NCBI RefSeq assembly: GCF_018881905.1
Contig: NZ_JACVPM010000001.1
Location: forward strand, 434,001-498,000
DNA: 64,000 nt
DNA from: Polynucleobacter sp. MG-27-Goln-C1
Lineage (GTDB): Bacteria > Pseudomonadota > Gammaproteobacteria > Burkholderiales > Burkholderiaceae
Direction of reading: 5' to 3'
Of the stretch, positions 1 to 10,158 are shown piece by piece; position 1 is the stretch's first letter; the number at the start of each line of letters is the position of its first letter. The notes under the pieces are model-generated. The model ran no database searches. It was given only the letters and a program-made list of their open reading frames with translations, and had not been told where the DNA came from. Position numbers and translations under genes: made by a program.

Positions 1-1025
1 ATCAAACCTTCCGTATTAATACCGTAGCTTTTGAGGTGCTAGCAGATTCGGCGGAAACACTTGCTGAATCACTCACCATAGAGCATGAAGGTCAGGGTTG
101 GGATGTGCTGTTATTGGCTCTACCAATCGTTGCACACACGCGCTATCAGATTCCCTCCGGCGCACTGCCATTGAATGTCATTGAATCCACTGCAGCTGCA
201 TTGCACAACTCAATTGCTTCTACAGATGCCCGTTTAGCGATTGTTCCTTGGCTCTATAGCATTGATCAAATGCCACATTCACATTGCCAAACTCGCTTGT
301 TGACTGAGGCGCTGGCAACCGCTGCCATCTCTTTAAGTGAAGTCAAGCTAGAGTTGCGTGAGATGTCAGAGACGATTGCAGTATTAGCTGACCCACGTTT
401 CATCATTGCAGCTGTTGCTGCGCCTACAGGAACTCCGCTTTTCCGTTGGCAGGCAGAAGCACCAACGCGACAAGAGCGAGGCGTCAGTTTGATTGGTTGG
501 CAAAACACGATGCAAGAACCCATTGCCTCACTCTTACCGGGCTGTGAGTTTGAGCTTTTGTTACCAGAAGCCTATTTCACAAACTGTCGCTTGGCTGATA
601 AGCAAGTGCGTCCATTGAGTATTCGTGCTGGCGTTAATTTTCTTGAGAGTACCCTGGGAGTTTTGCCCGCTGGATTATCTTGTGTGGTGGGTGCATTTGG
701 TGAGGAGCAGGCGGATGAGTACCGTATTTCATTTAGTTTGAAAGGTTCATCTGAGGTGGTCTATGGCGTCATCTGGCCACTCTATGATCGCGAGAGCGTT
801 GCCAATGATGCTCTGAATGATTTATCTGAGGATGAGAGTCCTATGAAGCGGATTGCGGATGCGCTTCATGATGCTGGCGTTGAAGATGTCTTTCGTCATG
901 CAATGTTGTTTGATCCGGAGCTTTGCGATGATTGCGGCGCGCCACTATTTCCGGACCGATCGGGTGATGCTGTTCACGCTGAGTTGCCGGATGACGCGCC
1001 TACACAGCAGCCTTTATTTCACTAG
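1..1025 (+). CDS. DUF2863 family protein, 5' end cut by the window
   Basis: The reading frame is open from base 3, so the GTG at 36 is probably not the real start and the gene begins outside the window. The visible part is about 340 residues. It looks like the DUF2863 family, found mainly in Burkholderiales and of unknown function. A small CxxC (DDCGAP) lies near the C-terminus, about 30 residues before the end, and the protein ends in a polar tail. I see no signal peptide or membrane segment. It converges on a reverse-strand gene and shares a terminator with it. The family assignment comes from recognition, not a search; the biochemical role is unknown. Confidence 0.7.
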   Translation, partial: QTFRINTVAFEVLADSAETLAESLTIEHEGQGWDVLLLALPIVAHTRYQIPSGALPLNVIESTAAALHNSIASTDARLAIVPWLYSIDQMPHSHCQTRLLTEALATAAISLSEVKLELREMSETIAVLADPRFIIAAVAAPTGTPLFRWQAEAPTRQERGVSLIGWQNTMQEPIASLLPGCEFELLLPEAYFTNCRLADKQVRPLSIRAGVNFLESTLGVLPAGLSCVVGAFGEEQADEYRISFSLKGSSEVVYGVIWPLYDRESVANDALNDLSEDESPMKRIADALHDAGVEDVFRHAMLFDPELCDDCGAPLFPDRSGDAVHAELPDDAPTQQPLFH

Positions 1026-1060
1026 ATCAATAACTCTATCCAAACAAGATATGAATAAAA

Positions 1061-1085
1061 AAAGCCGAGAAATTCTCGGCTTTTT
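1061..1085. terminator. bidirectional intrinsic terminator
   Basis: An AAAGCCGAGAA arm pairs with TTCTCGGCTTT around a very short loop, with a run of A before and a run of T after. It lies between two convergent genes and can serve both strands. Confidence 0.85.
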
Positions 1086-1103
1086 AATTTGATGCGTTTG
1101 CTT

Positions 1104-1478
1104 TTAGTTCTGAATAAAAGGCTCTGAATTTGCAAACAAGTGCGGGAGTTTGCCTGTTTTCATTTCTGCAGTTTGGCAGAAATCAGCAAGACGGGTCCCA
1201 GACTTGATGTTAAACAACATTGCTTTGTTACCCAGCACAACAAGGTCATGTCCACTGTTAGCGTTCTTGTAACGCAAGCTTCCTGGTAAGGAATTTTCGC
1301 GCTTCAAATCAAACGTTTTGGATTCCCAAGTAATGCGAACCGTTTCTGTTGTACCTGAAGTTTTGAATTGCTTGCTTTCGCTACAAGTCCAAGTGGTTAC
1401 TTCTTCATTAGCAATAGCGGATGCTGAACCCAAGAGGCCAGCTGTTGCTAGACTAACGATGAGAAGGGATTTCTTCAT
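1104..1478 (-). CDS. small secreted protein, MliC (lysozyme inhibitor)-like
   Basis: The protein has 124 residues, with a Sec signal peptide at about residues 1-23 (MKKSLLI then an Ala/Gly-rich stretch ending in ASAIA), so it should be periplasmic. There is no lipobox. The mature part has two cysteines (C32 in TWTCSES, C101 in ADFCQT), a beta-rich pattern, and a central SLRYKNANSG...VVLGNKAMLFN segment. This resembles MliC/PliC-type C-type lysozyme inhibitors, in which an SG(A/x)RY...KG loop blocks the lysozyme site. The match is loose and this function is tentative. It is 12 bases downstream of mdh on the same strand and may be co-transcribed with it. Confidence 0.5.
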   Translation of the reverse strand: MKKSLLIVSLATAGLLGSASAIANEEVTTWTCSESKQFKTSGTTETVRITWESKTFDLKRENSLPGSLRYKNANSGHDLVVLGNKAMLFNIKSGTRLADFCQTAEMKTGKLPHLFANSEPFIQN

Positions 1479-1490
1479 GTGTAGTGATCC

Positions 1491-2480
1491 TTAAGAGAGA
1501 AGGTGCTTAACGCCAGCTTGTTCTTCAAGCAATTCGTTAAGGGTGTGGTTCATGCGCTCACGTGAGAACTCATCGATTTCCAAACCTTCAACCATCTTGT
1601 ATTCGCCGTTTTCGCAAATGACTGGATAGCCGTAAATTACTTCAGCAGGAATGCCATATTCACCTTTAGATGGAATACCCATAGTGACCCACTTACCATT
1701 TGTGCCAAGGACCCAGTCACGAATGTGATCGATCGCTGCGTTAGCTGCAGACGCTGCAGAAGATAGGCCGCGCGCTTCAATAATGGCCGCACCACGTTTG
1801 CCAACAGTAGGAATGAATGTATCTTTATTCCATGCTGCGTCATTGATGCTGTCTTTTACAGATTTGCCATCAATGGTTGCAAAGCGATAGTCTGGATACA
1901 TTGTTGGGCTATGGTTACCCCAGACAACTAATTTCTCGATATCAGCAACAGGCTTGTTTAACTTGCTAGCCAATTGTGAGAGCGCGCGATTGTGATCCAA
2001 GCGCAACATTGCAGTGAAATTCTTCGCAGGAATATCTGGAGCAGATTTCATGGCGATGTAAGCATTGGTGTTTGCTGGATTGCCAACAACCAAAACCTTC
2101 ACGGTTTTCTTGGCAACTGCATTCAATGCTTTACCTTGCGCTGTGAAAATCTGAGCATTGGCTGAGAGCAAGTCTTTGCGCTCCATACCAGGGCCACGTG
2201 GACGTGCGCCAACCAACAAAGCAACGTCAATATCCTTGAATGCTGTCATTGGGTCAGAGTGGGCTGTCATGCCGGCCAACAATGGGAATGCACAATCTTC
2301 CAATTCCATCATTACGCCGGTTAAAGCTTTTTGAGCCTTTTCATCTGGAATTTCAAGCAACTGGAGGATTACTGGCTGATCTTTGCCTAGCAAATCACCA
2401 TTGGCGATGCGAAAGAGGAGGGAATATCCGATTTGACCGGCTGCACCGGTGACTGCAACACGCATTGGGGCTTTTGCCAT
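1491..2480 (-). CDS. mdh: malate dehydrogenase
   Basis: This enzyme oxidises malate to oxaloacetate with NAD in the TCA cycle, in the cytoplasm. The 329-residue length is that of the proteobacterial mdh subgroup related to cytosolic MDH. The Rossmann motif GAAGQIG starts near residue 12, the substrate-binding arginines lie in [13 protein letters not shown], the catalytic pair is visible as RLDHNRAL (Asp) and [13 protein letters not shown] (His). A GGAG ribosome site precedes the ATG at 2480. It is divergent from a GntR regulator, which is followed by sdhCDABE and gltA, so this is a TCA locus. The palindrome at 2566-2587 in the shared upstream region probably controls it. Confidence 0.97.
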   Translation of the reverse strand: MAKAPMRVAVTGAAGQIGYSLLFRIANGDLLGKDQPVILQLLEIPDEKAQKALTGVMMELEDCAFPLLAGMTAHSDPMTAFKDIDVALLVGARPRGPGMERKDLLSANAQIFTAQGKALNAVAKKTVKVLVVGNPANTNAYIAMKSAPDIPAKNFTAMLRLDHNRALSQLASKLNKPVADIEKLVVWGNHSPTMYPDYRFATIDGKSVKDSINDAAWNKDTFIPTVGKRGAAIIEARGLSSAASAANAAIDHIRDWVLGTNGKWVTMGIPSKGEYGIPAEVIYGYPVICENGEYKMVEGLEIDEFSRERMNHTLNELLEEQAGVKHLLS

Positions 2481-2565
2481 TACTAATAACTCCAGTTGAG
2501 GTTAATTAATTGAAATTCTTTCTATTATCCATTCAAGTGTATGGACTTTCCATTTACACTGTCAA

Positions 2566-2587
2566 TCATGTCTTATATAAGATATGA
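2566..2587. promoter_or_regulatory. 22-bp near-perfect palindrome, candidate GntR operator
   Basis: The core TCTTATATAAGA (2571-2582) is a perfect 12-bp palindrome. The dyad extends outward through one mismatched pair to TCAT/ATGA on each side, ending at 2566 and 2587. It lies in the divergent gap between mdh and the GntR gene, about 85 bases from the mdh start and 45 from the gntR start. This is a good position for autoregulation and control of mdh. No second copy was seen in front of sdhC or gltA. Confidence 0.65.
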
Positions 2588-2631
2588 GATAAGCTTGAAT
2601 TTTATCCAATAGATGCTGTCCTGGAGTTAAT

Positions 2632-3369
2632 TTGTCATTGATATCTGAACCCATAGCCTCATTTAGCCCGCTTTATGAGCAAATCAAAGCCATGATTTTG
2701 GCGAGCTTGCAGGCCTCCGAATGGTTGCCTGGTGACGCTATCCCCAGTGAAATGGAGCTAGCAGCTCGATATGCTGTCAGCCAGGGTACGGTGCGCAAAG
2801 CGATTGATGAGTTGGCCGCGCTGAATCTGCTGGTGAGACGTCAAGGCAAGGGTACTTTTGTAGCCACCCATCAAGAAGAAGACTTTCAATACCGTTTTTT
2901 ACGTTTGGAGCCCGATTCTGGCGATAAGTTGCATCTCAAAAACCAGTTTTTAGCCTGTGAAAATATCCAATCTGATGCCTATATTGCAAAGTTGCTTAAA
3001 TTAAAGGCAGGTGACCCTATTATTCGAATCGATCGCGTTCAAAGCTCTGCAGGGCGTCCGATCGTTTTTGAGGAGATTTGGTTGCCCAAGGCACGTTTCG
3101 AGGGTCTGACCCTGGAGGCCCTTAACGCATGGCCTGGTCCAATGTACGCTTTTTATGAGAGCGAGTACGCCACGCATATGGTGCGAGCCGAAGAAAAGAT
3201 TAAGGCCGTCCTAGCCAATTCGGAGCTTGCCAGGCACCTCGAAGTTCCAGAGGGGGCTGCCTTGCTTTCTGTTGAGCGTGTGGCTTTTACCTACGGGAAT
3301 AAACCAGTAGAAATTCGTCGCGCAAGGTATGACACTTCTGATCAGCATTACGACAATAAATTGAACTAG
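2632..3369 (+). CDS. GntR family transcriptional regulator, HutC (UTRA) type
   Basis: A 245-residue DNA-binding regulator. The N-terminal winged helix at about residues 10-75 has the GntR pattern (PLYEQIK, LPGDAIPSEMELAARYAVSQGTVRKAI, LVRRQGKGTFV), and a UTRA ligand domain spans about 95-235. The start is TTG at 2632, chosen because GGAG lies five bases upstream and the N-terminus fits the family. It sits between divergent mdh and the sdh operon, so it probably senses a carboxylate or related metabolite and regulates TCA genes. The ligand cannot be read from the sequence. Confidence 0.88.
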   Translation: MSLISEPIASFSPLYEQIKAMILASLQASEWLPGDAIPSEMELAARYAVSQGTVRKAIDELAALNLLVRRQGKGTFVATHQEEDFQYRFLRLEPDSGDKLHLKNQFLACENIQSDAYIAKLLKLKAGDPIIRIDRVQSSAGRPIVFEEIWLPKARFEGLTLEALNAWPGPMYAFYESEYATHMVRAEEKIKAVLANSELARHLEVPEGAALLSVERVAFTYGNKPVEIRRARYDTSDQHYDNKLN

Positions 3370-3512
3370 GTAGTACACTCAAAAATCAGTAAAAACCACT
3401 ATTTAACCCCTTTAAACGCTAAAAAGTCCCCACCACCCCCAAGGTTTCCAATAGAATATGTTGCAACACAACAAAACCACACTGAACCTCCACCGAAAGA
3501 TTGAGATTACCC

Positions 3513-3932
3513 ATGGTTGATGCACAGCAAAACGTAAAAAAAGATAGACCGGTTTATCGAAATATTGGTCTTGCCCAGTTGATTAAGTACCGCCTTCCTT
3601 GGGCTGGAAAAGTATCCATTCTTCATCGCATAAGTGGAGCGGCATTGTTTTTGATGTTGCCATTCTTGCTTTATCTCTTGGATCAAAGTTTGGCATCCGA
3701 GATGAGCTACCAAAAATTCCAAGCCATTACTGGCCACGTTCTTGTAAAGATCGTTCTCCTTGGATTGATTTGGTCTTTCTTGCACCATTTCTGCGCCGGC
3801 ATTCGTTATCTCTTGCTGGATTTAGAGATTGGTGTTGAAAAAGTTGATGCCAACCGCTCAGCGATCTTTGTATTTTTCTTAGGTCTTGCTTTGACTGCGG
3901 TTGTTGGTCTCAAACTGTTTGGCTTGTACTAA
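3513..3932 (+). CDS. sdhC: succinate dehydrogenase cytochrome b556 subunit
   Basis: Membrane anchor of complex II, 139 residues with three transmembrane helices. The N-terminal SILHRISGAAL carries the Ser and Arg typical of the quinone site, and HHFCAGIRYLLLD carries the haem b histidine. An in-frame TTG lies upstream at 3501, but ATG at 3513 gives the family's usual N-terminus and is preferred. It is first in sdhCDABE, and the roughly 140-base leader before it probably holds the operon promoter. That leader has a C-rich stretch near 3428-3441. Confidence 0.94.
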   Translation: MVDAQQNVKKDRPVYRNIGLAQLIKYRLPWAGKVSILHRISGAALFLMLPFLLYLLDQSLASEMSYQKFQAITGHVLVKIVLLGLIWSFLHHFCAGIRYLLLDLEIGVEKVDANRSAIFVFFLGLALTAVVGLKLFGLY

Positions 3933-3956
3933 GCACTTCTTTATTAAGGAAATCTA

Positions 3957-4322
3957 ATGCCTATTTATCAAATTGGACCTAAGCGCTTAGTTGTTGGAGC
4001 GCACTACGGCCTTAAAGAGTGGATTATTCAACGTGTAACTGCCATCGTGATGGTTGTTTTCACAATCGTTTTAGTTGTTGATTACTGCATCACTGGTAGC
4101 GCGACTTATGAAGGCTGGGCTGCATTGTTTAGCAATCAGTTCATGAAGCTCTTAACGCTTTTATTCTTCATCAGCCTGTTCTATCACGCTTGGATTGGTA
4201 TCCGTGATATTTGGATGGATTACATCAAGCCAGTCAGCATTCGTTTAACACTCCAAGTGTTAACTGTTTTGTATCTCGTAGCCTGTGCGGCCTATGCCGT
4301 ACAAATTTTGTGGAAAGTGTAA
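3957..4322 (+). CDS. sdhD: succinate dehydrogenase membrane anchor subunit
   Basis: 121 residues with three membrane helices, pairing with SdhC to hold haem b and ubiquinone. YHAWIGIRDIWMDYIKP contains the haem-ligand His and the Asp-Tyr pair that lines the quinone site in the E. coli enzyme. A strong AAGGA ribosome site precedes the ATG. It lies 24 bases after sdhC and three bases before sdhA, so it is tightly operonic. Confidence 0.94.
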   Translation: MPIYQIGPKRLVVGAHYGLKEWIIQRVTAIVMVVFTIVLVVDYCITGSATYEGWAALFSNQFMKLLTLLFFISLFYHAWIGIRDIWMDYIKPVSIRLTLQVLTVLYLVACAAYAVQILWKV

Positions 4323-4325
4323 TTC

Positions 4326-6104
4326 ATGACTGCGATTAAAAAAGCATTGCCACGCCGCCGTTTCGACGCGGTAATTATCGGTGCAGGTGGTTCAGGTATG
4401 CGCGCTTCTTTGCAATTAGCAGAAGCTGGCTTGAACGTTGCAGTGTTAACTAAAGTTTTCCCAACTCGCTCGCACACTGTTGCTGCACAGGGCGGTATCG
4501 GTGCATCACTGGGCAACATGAGTGAGGATAACTGGCACTATCACTTTTACGACACGATCAAAGGTTCTGACTGGTTAGGTGACCAAGACGTGATCGAATT
4601 TATGTGTCGCGAAGCTCCTAAAGTTGTTTACGAGCTCGAGCACTTTGGTATGCCGTTTGACCGCAACCCAGATGGAACGATTTATCAGCGTCCATTTGGT
4701 GGTCACACAGCTAATTATGGCGAGAAGGCCGTGCAACGTGCTTGCGCAGCTGCTGACCGAACCGGTCATGCAATGTTGCACACTTTGTATCAACGTAACG
4801 TTCGCGCAAAAACAAACTTCTTCGTAGAGTGGTTAGCACTTGACCTCATTCGCGACGACGCAGGTGATGTTGTTGGTGTGACTGCGCTCGAAATGGAAAC
4901 AGGCCAGGTTTACATCTTGGAAACTAAAGTAGTCATGATGGCTACTGGTGGTGCAGGCCGCATTTGGGATGCATCTACAAACGCATTTATTAATACCGGT
5001 GACGGTATGGGTCTCGCAGCTCGTGCAGGCATTCCATTAGAAGATATGGAGTTCTGGCAATTCCACCCAACTGGCGTAGCCGGTGCGGGCGTATTGTTGA
5101 CAGAAGGTTGTCGCGGTGAAGGCGGTATCTTGCGTAATAAAGACGGTGAGCGCTTTATGGAGCGTTATGCACCTACCTATAAGGACTTGGCCCCACGCGA
5201 TTTCGTTTCTCGTTGCATGGATCAGGAAATCAAAGAAGGGCGCGGTTGCGGCCCTAACGGTGATTATGTGGTTCTCGACTTGACGCATATTGGCGCCGAG
5301 ACAATCATGAAGCGTTTGCCTTCTGTCTACGAGATTGGCATCAACTTTGCTAACGTTGACGTTACTAAAGAGCCAATCCCTGTTGTGCCAACTATTCACT
5401 ACCAGATGGGTGGTATCCCTACCAACATCAATGGCCAAGTAGTTGTACCTGCCAACGGCAAGCACAATGAAATTGTTAATGGCTTGTATGCAATTGGTGA
5501 GTGCTCTTGCGTATCCGTACACGGTGCAAATCGTTTGGGTACGAACTCATTGCTCGACTTGTTGGTATTCGGTCGTGCAGCAGGTAATCACATTGTTGCG
5601 ATGGATCTCAAGAACCGTGAATTTAAGCCATTGCCTGCGAATGCTGGCGAACAAACTTTAGCTCGCATTGCTGCTCTTGATAACTCAACATCTGGCGAGT
5701 ATGCCCAAGACGTTGCCAATGACATTCGTAAAACCATGCAGAAATATGCTGGCGTATTCCGTAACCAAGAATTGATGGATGAAGGTGTTCGTCAAATGGC
5801 TAAGCTTACTGAGCGCGCTAAACATTTGTGGCTCAAAGATAAGTCAGAGATTTTCAATACAGCACGTATCGAAGCTTTAGAAGTGGCTAACCTAATTGAA
5901 GCGGCAAACGCAACAATGATCTCAGCTGCAGCGCGTACTGAAAGTCGTGGTGCGCACTCACATGATGATCATCAAGAGCGTGATGATGACAATTGGATGA
6001 AGCACACGCTTTGGTATAGCGAAGGCAATCGCTTGGACTACAAGCCAGTTGTTCTGAAGCCATTGACTGTTGAGTCTTTCCCTCCAAAAGAACGTACTTT
6101 CTAA
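4326..6104 (+). CDS. sdhA: succinate dehydrogenase flavoprotein subunit
   Basis: 592 residues; oxidises succinate to fumarate on covalently bound FAD at the inner face of the membrane. The FAD fold GAGGSG is at residues 19-24, and the histidine that carries FAD is H50 in SHTVAAQGG. The substrate regions [13 protein letters not shown] and [19 protein letters not shown] are intact. The length is normal. SdhE, encoded downstream, should help attach the FAD. A 161-codon reverse ORF inside this gene is a shadow. Confidence 0.98.
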   Translation: MTAIKKALPRRRFDAVIIGAGGSGMRASLQLAEAGLNVAVLTKVFPTRSHTVAAQGGIGASLGNMSEDNWHYHFYDTIKGSDWLGDQDVIEFMCREAPKVVYELEHFGMPFDRNPDGTIYQRPFGGHTANYGEKAVQRACAAADRTGHAMLHTLYQRNVRAKTNFFVEWLALDLIRDDAGDVVGVTALEMETGQVYILETKVVMMATGGAGRIWDASTNAFINTGDGMGLAARAGIPLEDMEFWQFHPTGVAGAGVLLTEGCRGEGGILRNKDGERFMERYAPTYKDLAPRDFVSRCMDQEIKEGRGCGPNGDYVVLDLTHIGAETIMKRLPSVYEIGINFANVDVTKEPIPVVPTIHYQMGGIPTNINGQVVVPANGKHNEIVNGLYAIGECSCVSVHGANRLGTNSLLDLLVFGRAAGNHIVAMDLKNREFKPLPANAGEQTLARIAALDNSTSGEYAQDVANDIRKTMQKYAGVFRNQELMDEGVRQMAKLTERAKHLWLKDKSEIFNTARIEALEVANLIEAANATMISAAARTESRGAHSHDDHQERDDDNWMKHTLWYSEGNRLDYKPVVLKPLTVESFPPKERTF

Positions 6105-6121
6105 GCGAAGAGAAATTAAAA

Positions 6122-6826
6122 ATGAGTGATATTCGTATATTTGAAATTTACCGCTACGATCCAGATGTCGATGCAGCGCCACGCATGGAGCGTTACGAGC
6201 TTGAATTGACTGGTGAGCGTATGTTGTTGGACGCCTTGATTTCCCTCAAGAAACAAGATGAATCCATTTCATATCGTCGTTCATGCCGTGAAGGTGTTTG
6301 TGGCTCTGATGCTATGAACATTAACGGCAAGAACGGTTTGGCTTGCTTGACCAATATGTTGACTTTGCCTAAAGTCATCACATTGCGCCCATTGCCTGGC
6401 TTGCCAGTTGTGCGCGATTTAATTGTGGATATGACCTTGTTCTTCAAGCAGTATTTGTCCATCAAGCCTTACTTGGTGAATGACAATCCAGCTCCAGAAA
6501 AAGAGCGTCTCCAAAGTCCTGAAGAGCGTGAAGAATTGAACGGTTTGTATGAGTGCATCTTGTGTGCATCATGCTCAACCTCATGTCCATCTTTCTGGTG
6601 GAATCCAGATAAGTTCGTTGGCCCAGCTGGTTTGTTGCAGGCTTATCGCTTTATTGCTGACAGTCGTGATGAAGACACTGCACAGCGTTTGGACAACTTG
6701 GAAGATCCGTACCGTTTATTCCGTTGCCACACCATCATGAACTGCGTGGACGTATGTCCTAAGCATTTGAATCCGACCAAGGCAATTGGAAAGATCAAGG
6801 AATTGATGGTACGTAGGGCGGTATGA
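6122..6826 (+). CDS. sdhB: succinate dehydrogenase iron-sulfur subunit
   Basis: 234 residues carrying the three clusters that pass electrons from FAD to ubiquinone. The 2Fe-2S ligands C55, C60, D63 and C75 match the E. coli numbering exactly, including the unusual Asp. [12 protein letters not shown] and [12 protein letters not shown] supply the 4Fe-4S and 3Fe-4S sites. The stop codon overlaps the sdhE start (ATGA), suggesting coupled translation. Confidence 0.97.
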   Translation: MSDIRIFEIYRYDPDVDAAPRMERYELELTGERMLLDALISLKKQDESISYRRSCREGVCGSDAMNINGKNGLACLTNMLTLPKVITLRPLPGLPVVRDLIVDMTLFFKQYLSIKPYLVNDNPAPEKERLQSPEEREELNGLYECILCASCSTSCPSFWWNPDKFVGPAGLLQAYRFIADSRDEDTAQRLDNLEDPYRLFRCHTIMNCVDVCPKHLNPTKAIGKIKELMVRRAV

Positions 6827-7092
6827 CCCTTACCAATGCAGAGTTATATCGCTTAAAGAGTGACGCCCGAAGAGGCTTGCTTGAAAACGATTTAATTCTG
6901 CAGCGTTTTTTTGAGCGTTACGGCGATCAATTAAATGCAGATGATGGAAAAGTTTTAACCCAGTTGCTAGCCCTAGAAGATAACGACTTGATGGACTTAT
7001 TAATCGGTCGCAAGGATTCTGTTGCAACATTGGAAAAAGAATCGCAAGAGGCCTCTTTCAAGGCTGTATTACAAAGGCTGAGACAGAAGTAA
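6823..7092 (+). CDS. sdhE: succinate dehydrogenase assembly factor SdhE
   Basis: 89 residues of the SdhE/YgfY/Sdh5 family, which promotes covalent flavinylation of SdhA. The signature region [17 protein letters not shown] matches the family RGMxExD surface motif (here RGLLEND). Translation overlaps sdhB by four bases. It has no membrane segment. The small helical fold and the position directly after sdhB make the call secure. Confidence 0.92.
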   Translation: MTLTNAELYRLKSDARRGLLENDLILQRFFERYGDQLNADDGKVLTQLLALEDNDLMDLLIGRKDSVATLEKESQEASFKAVLQRLRQK

Positions 7093-7173
7093 TTCGGCTT
7101 TAGCTGCAATAGAAGTGCGGATACATGATCAAATAGTGTATTAATCATCAATTTGAATGACTAAGGATTAGAA

Positions 7174-8487
7174 ATGATTGAATCGGACATCAAGGCAAAA
7201 TTATCGTTTTCGGACGGAACGCCAGATATTGACTTGCCAATTTACAAAGGCACTATTGGTCCTGACGTAATCGATATTCGTAAGCTTTACGGTCAAACCG
7301 GCAAGTTCACCTATGATTCAGGGTTTCTATCCACCGCCTCATGCAATAGTAAGATCACTTACATCGATGGCGATAAAGGTGAGTTGCTCTACCGTGGATA
7401 CCCAATCGAAGATCTCGCACACAATTGCGACTTCTTAGAAGTTTGCTACCTTTTGTTGAATGGCGAGTTACCAAACGCTAAGCAGAAAAAAGATTTCGAA
7501 GAGTTAGTCATGCACCACACGATGGTTCATGAGCAAATGCAATTCTTCTTGCGTGGCTTCCGTCGTGATGCACACCCAATGTCTGTATTGACAGGCTTGG
7601 TTGGCGCAATGGCCGCTTTCTACCATGATGAGATTGATTACAGTGACCCGTATGCTCGCGAAGTTGCTCAGATTCGTTTGATTGCGAAGATGCCAACATT
7701 GGTTGCTATGGCCTATAAGTATTCTGTTGGTCAACCATTCATCTATCCTGACAATTCTTTGTCATACACAGCAAACTTCATGCGCATGATGTTTGCTACT
7801 CCTTGTGAAGAGTACAAGGTTAATCCAGTATTAGTACGCGCTTTGGATCGTATCTTTACATTGCATGCTGATCATGAGCAAAATGCATCCACATCAACAG
7901 TGCGCTTGTGCGGCTCTTCTGGCACTAATCCATTTGCCGCTATCTCTGCTGGTATTGCTTGTTTATGGGGCCCAGCTCACGGCGGTGCTAATGAAGCTTG
8001 CTTGCAGATGCTCAATGAGATCCAGGCAAATGGTGGCGTAGATAAGATTCATGATTTCATTGCCCAAGTCAAAGATAAGAACTCTAGCGTTCGTTTGATG
8101 GGCTTCGGTCATCGTGTATATAAGAACTTTGATCCACGTGCAAAACTCATGCGTGAAACATGTCATGAAGTCTTAAAAGAAATGGGTCTCGAGAATGATC
8201 CATTATTCAAGTTAGCCATGACCCTTGAGAAGATTGCATTGGAAGATGATTATTTCGTGAGCCGCAAGCTCTATCCAAACGTCGATTTCTATTCTGGAAT
8301 TGTTCAGCGCGCATTGGGTATTCCAACAGAAATGTTTACCTGTATTTTTGCTTTAGCAAGAACGGTAGGCTGGATTGCTCAGTGGGAAGAAATGATCACC
8401 GACCCTGAGTACAAGATTGGTCGTCCACGTCAGTTATATGTTGGAGAAACTTCACGCAAGGTTCCTAACATTTCCGTACGTAAATAA
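7174..8487 (+). CDS. gltA: citrate synthase (type II)
   Basis: 437 residues, the length of the hexameric NADH-sensitive type. It condenses oxaloacetate and acetyl-CoA to citrate. The catalytic residues are visible: His in [12 protein letters not shown], His in [15 protein letters not shown], Asp in [20 protein letters not shown] is also intact. It follows sdhE by 81 bases, which may hold its own promoter, and leuC starts 18 bases after it. The genes from sdhC to leuB may therefore be partly read together. Confidence 0.97.
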   Translation: MIESDIKAKLSFSDGTPDIDLPIYKGTIGPDVIDIRKLYGQTGKFTYDSGFLSTASCNSKITYIDGDKGELLYRGYPIEDLAHNCDFLEVCYLLLNGELPNAKQKKDFEELVMHHTMVHEQMQFFLRGFRRDAHPMSVLTGLVGAMAAFYHDEIDYSDPYAREVAQIRLIAKMPTLVAMAYKYSVGQPFIYPDNSLSYTANFMRMMFATPCEEYKVNPVLVRALDRIFTLHADHEQNASTSTVRLCGSSGTNPFAAISAGIACLWGPAHGGANEACLQMLNEIQANGGVDKIHDFIAQVKDKNSSVRLMGFGHRVYKNFDPRAKLMRETCHEVLKEMGLENDPLFKLAMTLEKIALEDDYFVSRKLYPNVDFYSGIVQRALGIPTEMFTCIFALARTVGWIAQWEEMITDPEYKIGRPRQLYVGETSRKVPNISVRK

Positions 8488-8505
8488 AAGTTTTAGAGGG
8501 TTTAC

Positions 8506-9915
8506 ATGTCACGTACGCTTTACGATAAATTGTGGGATGACCATGTCGTCTATTCCGAACAAGACGGCACGGCTACGATTTATATAGATCGTCAGTTATT
8601 GCACGAGGTGACAAGCCCTCAAGCTTTTGAAGGATTGAATTTAGCTGGCCGTCCAGTTTGGCGAATTTCTGCCAACCTGGCGGTTTCAGATCACAATGTT
8701 CCAACGACAGATCGCTCCGAGGGAATTACTGATCCGATTTCTAAATTACAAGTAGATACTCTGGATCAAAATTGTGATGCCTTTGGTATTACTCAATACA
8801 AAATGAACGATCTCCGTCAAGGAATTGTTCACGTGATTGGACCAGAGCAGGGCGCTACCTTACCCGGCATGACTGTGGTCTGCGGCGATTCACACACAAG
8901 TACTCATGGTGCTTTTGGCGCACTGGCATTTGGTATTGGTACTTCAGAAGTGGAACATGTATTGGCCACCCAAACCTTGCTCATGAAAAAGAGTAAGAAT
9001 ATGTTGGTGAAGGTGGATGGACGCCTTCAGCCAGGTTCTACTGCAAAAGATATCGTGCTTTCTGTCATAGGCAAGATTGGTACTGCGGGCGGAACTGGCT
9101 ACACAATTGAGTTTGCAGGTGAGGCGATTCGTAATTTGTCCATGGAAGGTCGTATGACCCTCTGCAATATGGCAATTGAGGCGGGTGCTCGTGCTGGACT
9201 AGTGGCTGTTGATGAAACCACTATTGAATACATTCAAGGCAGACCTTACGCCCCTAAAGGTGAGGCTTTGCGTCATGCTTTGCAATACTGGCGCACCTTG
9301 CATTCAGATGTGGATGCTAAGTTTGATGCAGTAGTCGAGTTACGTGCGGAAGAGATTGCTCCTCAAGTAACTTGGGGTACTTCACCAGAAATGGTTTTGT
9401 CTATTAGTGATCGTGTTCCTGATCCTGAAAAAGAGCGTGATGCGAATAAACGTTCCGCAATGGAGCGTGCTCTTGAGTACATGGGGCTAGTTCCGAATAC
9501 GCCATTGAGCAATATCTCGATTGATAAAGTATTTATTGGATCTTGCACCAACAGCCGCATTGAAGATATTCGTGCTGCCGCCAAGGTGGTTGATCGCCTT
9601 GGTAAGAAAGTTGCCGCTAACGTCAAATTAGCCATGGTAGTTCCTGGCTCCGGCTTGGTAAAAGCTCAGGCCGAACGTGAAGGTTTGGATCGCGTGTTTA
9701 AGGCTGCTGGTTTTGAATGGCGTGAACCTGGTTGCTCCATGTGTTTGGCTATGAATGCTGACCGCCTTGAGCCTGGCGAGCGCTGTGCATCGACTTCAAA
9801 CCGAAATTTTGAAGGTCGCCAAGGCAACGGCGGAAGAACGCATTTAGTAAGCCCAGCAATGGCAGCCGCTGCTGCAATTGAAGGTCACTTTGTTGATGTT
9901 CGTAAGATTTCTTAA
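8506..9915 (+). CDS. leuC: 3-isopropylmalate dehydratase large subunit
   Basis: 469 residues of the aconitase family, which isomerises 2- to 3-isopropylmalate in leucine synthesis with LeuD. Cluster cysteines are seen in [12 protein letters not shown] and [11 protein letters not shown], and [13 protein letters not shown] is the usual active-site segment. Its partner leuD is separated by a small lipoprotein gene. leuA is not in the window. Confidence 0.97.
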   Translation: MSRTLYDKLWDDHVVYSEQDGTATIYIDRQLLHEVTSPQAFEGLNLAGRPVWRISANLAVSDHNVPTTDRSEGITDPISKLQVDTLDQNCDAFGITQYKMNDLRQGIVHVIGPEQGATLPGMTVVCGDSHTSTHGAFGALAFGIGTSEVEHVLATQTLLMKKSKNMLVKVDGRLQPGSTAKDIVLSVIGKIGTAGGTGYTIEFAGEAIRNLSMEGRMTLCNMAIEAGARAGLVAVDETTIEYIQGRPYAPKGEALRHALQYWRTLHSDVDAKFDAVVELRAEEIAPQVTWGTSPEMVLSISDRVPDPEKERDANKRSAMERALEYMGLVPNTPLSNISIDKVFIGSCTNSRIEDIRAAAKVVDRLGKKVAANVKLAMVVPGSGLVKAQAEREGLDRVFKAAGFEWREPGCSMCLAMNADRLEPGERCASTSNRNFEGRQGNGGRTHLVSPAMAAAAAIEGHFVDVRKIS

Positions 9916-9924
9916 GGAATATTG

Positions 9925-10131
9925 ATGTCTAAATTATCTTCATTCACTATGATTAAAAAATTAACCATTGTTGCTGTTATCGGCATCATTCTCTCAGCCT
10001 GCGCCAATACTATGGAAGGTGTTGGAAAAGATCTTCAGACTATGGGAAATTCAATGGGTGGTAGTAGCAACAGCAATAACAACCAATCCCAAACTAAAGG
10101 GAAAGATGTTGTTGTAACCCCCGTTAAGTAA
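9925..10131 (+). CDS. entericidin A/B-like small lipoprotein
   Basis: 68 residues. The N-terminus is followed by a hydrophobic signal segment and a lipobox LSAC (cleavage before Cys in IILSACANT). The mature part EGVGKDLQTMGNSMGG is typical of entericidin EcnA/EcnB family peptides, and the tail is Ser/Asn/Gln-rich. The ATG at 9925 has AAGGA six bases upstream; a second in-frame ATG (MIKKL) could also serve. It lies between leuC and leuD, an arrangement I recall from other Burkholderiales. Its role here is unknown; enteric entericidins are envelope lipoproteins linked to stress and lysis. Confidence 0.8.
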   Translation: MSKLSSFTMIKKLTIVAVIGIILSACANTMEGVGKDLQTMGNSMGGSSNSNNNQSQTKGKDVVVTPVK

Positions 10132-10158
10132 GCACTAGAAATTCAGCAGAAGATCATT

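Noticed and set aside
5037..5522. 161-codon reverse ORF inside sdhA
   Set aside because: It lies wholly inside the strongly conserved sdhA reading frame, lacks a recognisable domain or ribosome site, and is best explained as a codon-bias shadow.
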